6,787 nucleotides of DNA from CAYFVR01 sp046541515. Its GTDB lineage: Bacteria > Desulfobacterota > Desulfobacteria > Desulfobacterales > Desulfococcaceae. Positions 5,455-6,787 of the stretch are shown here, one piece after another; position 1 is the stretch's first letter, and the number at the start of each line of letters is the position of its first letter. The notes under the pieces were generated by a model. That model was not told the origin of the DNA, did no database searches, and was given only the letters and a program-made list of their open reading frames with translations. The stretch is from positions 1-6,787 of the forward strand of contig JBKHDD010000229.1 of assembly GCA_046541515.1 (NCBI GenBank). The letters are read 5' to 3'. The position numbers and the translations under genes were made by a program.

Positions 5455-5460
5455 AAAGGA
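5455..5460 (+). promoter_or_regulatory. Ribosome binding site of hemL
   Basis: AAAGGA ends 5 nt before the ATG at 5466. It supports this start, which also gives the usual N terminus of the enzyme family. Confidence 0.6.
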
Positions 5461-5465
5461 CGGCC

Positions 5466-6761
5466 ATGAAACTCGAAAATTCCTGCAAACTCTTCGAAGA
5501 GGCGCTCCGAGTCATCCCCGGCGGCGTCAACAGCCCGGTTCGGGCCTGCAAATCGGTGGGCGGCGAGCCGCTGTTCATCGAAAAGGCCGACGGCTGCCGA
5601 ATCACCGACTCCGACGGCAACCGATACATCGATTACGTGGGCTCCTGGGGTCCCATGATTCTGGGCCATCGCCACCCCGAAGTGATCAAACTGCTGGAGT
5701 TCGTCCTGACCCAGGGCACCAGCTTCGGCGCCCCCACGGTGCTGGAGGTGCGGCTGGCCGAGATGATCGTGGAGGCGGTGCCCTCCATGGAGATGGTCCG
5801 CATGGTCAACTCCGGCACCGAGGCGACCATGAGCGCCATTCGGCTGGCCCGGGCCTTCACCGGCCGGGACGGCGTGCTCAAGTTCGACGGCTGCTACCAC
5901 GGCCACGCCGACAGCCTTCTGGTGGCCGCCGGCTCCGGCGTCGCCACGCTGAACATTCCCGGCAGCCCCGGCGTTCCCCGGGATTTCGTCAAGCACACCC
6001 TTTCGCTGCCCTACAACGACGTCGAGGCGTTTAAAAAGGTGATGGACGAGCGGGGCGACGAGCTGGCCTGCGTGATCGTGGAGCCGGTGGCCGGCAACAT
6101 GGGTTGCGTGCCGCCGGCCGAAGGCTTCCTGGAAGCCCTGCGGACGGAAACCGAAAAACACGGCGCCCTGCTCGTTTTCGACGAAGTGATGACCGGCTTC
6201 CGGGTGGCCTACGGCGGCGCCCAGGCCCTGTTCGGCGTCGCCCCGGATCTGACCTGCCTGGCCAAGATCATCGGCGGCGGCCTGCCGGTGGGGGCCTACG
6301 GCGGACGCAAGGAAATCATGAACCAGGTGGCGCCCCAAGGGCCGATGTACCAAGCCGGCACCCTTTCCGGGAATCCGCTGGCCATGGCCGCCGGCGTGGC
6401 CACCCTCAAGGAGCTTCAGAAGCCGGGCGTCTACGAGACGCTTGAGCAGCGGGCCAACCGGCTGGCCATCGGGCTTCAGGGCGCGGCCACGGTGGCGGGG
6501 GTTCCCACGTCTTTCAACCGGGTCGGCTCCATGCTCGGGATGTTTTTCACGGAAGCGGACGTCACCGATTTCGAATCGGCCAAAACCTCGGACCTGGACC
6601 TGTTCGGCGCCTGGTACCGGGCCATGCTTCAGCGGGGAATCTACCTGGCCCCGTCCCAGTTCGAGGCCAGCTTCGTCTCCCTGGCCCACGCCGAAGGCGA
6701 CATCGACGAAACCGTCCGCGCCGCGGCGGAAACCTTCACCGAGTGCGCGGATATGTGCTGA
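5466..6761 (+). CDS. hemL: Glutamate-1-semialdehyde 2,1-aminomutase
   Basis: A pyridoxal-phosphate enzyme that converts glutamate-1-semialdehyde to 5-aminolevulinate, the last step of the C5 route from glutamyl-tRNA to haem, sirohaem and other tetrapyrroles. The protein has 431 residues, close to the usual 425-430 of HemL. Family motifs are all present: VIPGGVNSPVRA (17-28), GSWGPMILGHRHP (59-71), GTSFGAPT (84-91), the PLP phosphate-binding NSGTEATMSAIRLAR (115-129), DGCYHGHAD (141-149), DEVMTGFR (239-246), the Schiff-base lysine K267 in LAKIIGGGLPVGAYGG, and AGTLSGNPLAMAAG (297-310). It is a cytoplasmic homodimer in known cases. The combination of GTSFGAPT with the mobile-lid SGVATLNIPGSPGVP (157-171) separates it from other class III aminotransferases. 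The presence of hemL implies the C5 rather than the Shemin (HemA/ALAS) pathway. No other haem genes are in the window. Confidence 0.97.
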   Translation: MKLENSCKLFEEALRVIPGGVNSPVRACKSVGGEPLFIEKADGCRITDSDGNRYIDYVGSWGPMILGHRHPEVIKLLEFVLTQGTSFGAPTVLEVRLAEMIVEAVPSMEMVRMVNSGTEATMSAIRLARAFTGRDGVLKFDGCYHGHADSLLVAAGSGVATLNIPGSPGVPRDFVKHTLSLPYNDVEAFKKVMDERGDELACVIVEPVAGNMGCVPPAEGFLEALRTETEKHGALLVFDEVMTGFRVAYGGAQALFGVAPDLTCLAKIIGGGLPVGAYGGRKEIMNQVAPQGPMYQAGTLSGNPLAMAAGVATLKELQKPGVYETLEQRANRLAIGLQGAATVAGVPTSFNRVGSMLGMFFTEADVTDFESAKTSDLDLFGAWYRAMLQRGIYLAPSQFEASFVSLAHAEGDIDETVRAAAETFTECADMC

Positions 6762-6767
6762 ATCCTG

Positions 6768-6787
6768 ATGATGGGCCATAACCGTAG
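6768..6787 (+). CDS. Possible start of a downstream gene (partial, cut by window end)
   Basis: Two consecutive ATG codons (6768, 6771) begin an open frame 6 nt after the hemL stop and stay open to the window end (MMGHNR). The spacing would suit an operon partner, but no clear ribosome site is seen in the preceding bases and six codons are too few to identify anything. Confidence 0.2.

Larger units (their letters stand above)
5164..5465. other. 302-nt divergent intergenic region (YpsA-like gene / hemL)
   Basis: No gene is supported here. Contents: the minus-strand promoter at 5295-5323; three TGAATTC copies; a hairpin CCGTCC-GATCC-GGGCGG (5194-5210, one G-T pair) inside the minus-strand leader; and small stems GGCC-CGAA-GGCC (5367-5378) and ACGG...CCGT (5384-5403). 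For hemL, only a poor promoter candidate is visible: TTGAAA at 5388-5393 with TGTATT at 5409-5414, spacer 15. The region is AT-rich around 5285-5345, as expected for promoters. Confidence 0.6.

Noticed and set aside
4253..5629. 458-codon minus-strand open frame across the YpsA-like gene and into hemL
   Set aside because: Arg/Pro/Gly-rich low-complexity translation in a different frame from the recognisable YpsA-like protein; it also crosses the intergenic region and the 5' end of hemL on the opposite strand.
5289..6779. 496-codon open frame on the minus strand opposite hemL
   Set aside because: It is the antisense shadow of a GC-rich, clearly identified hemL; its translation is rich in His, Gly and Ala with no domain, and it has no ribosome site.

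Overview
The window is chromosomal, mostly GC-rich bacterial DNA carrying nine supported genes. No taxonomic marker is present. A class II-type (plant-like) PRPP synthetase, a coclaurine-N-methyltransferase-like member of the CFA synthase superfamily, glutamate-1-semialdehyde aminomutase (C5 haem pathway) and a Gram-negative-style VWA lipoprotein together would suit a deltaproteobacterium (Desulfobacterota). That placement is an inference from gene types and carries modest confidence.

Layout. From 105 to 2133 two genes run rightward, 28 nt apart: a secreted von Willebrand factor A lipoprotein and a ribose-phosphate pyrophosphokinase. A short convergent gap with a weak bidirectional terminator-like hairpin follows. 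From 2181 to 3187 (minus strand) lie two complete toxin-antitoxin modules in tandem: hicB-hicA, then a TIGR02574-type antitoxin with a ParE/RelE-family toxin. Each pair overlaps by 4 nt. This stretch is visibly AT-richer than its surroundings and looks like a small acquired insert. From 3225 to 5163 (minus strand) come a CFA/CNMT-like SAM methyltransferase and, upstream of it, a circularly permuted YpsA-type SLOG protein with an extra C-terminal domain. A 302-nt divergent intergenic region separates these from hemL (5466-6761, plus). It holds a good sigma70-type promoter for the YpsA-like gene and three copies of TGAATTC.

How the genes work together. PRPP synthetase and HemL are housekeeping biosynthetic enzymes (nucleotide/His/Trp precursors, and tetrapyrroles). 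The toxin-antitoxin pairs are self-contained two-gene units. The YpsA-like protein and methyltransferase share a strand and order and may be co-transcribed, but the sequence does not reveal a shared pathway. No RNA gene, CRISPR array, transposase or integrase was found. The least-characterised parts are the YpsA-like fusion protein and its methyltransferase neighbour; I do not claim that they form a new system.
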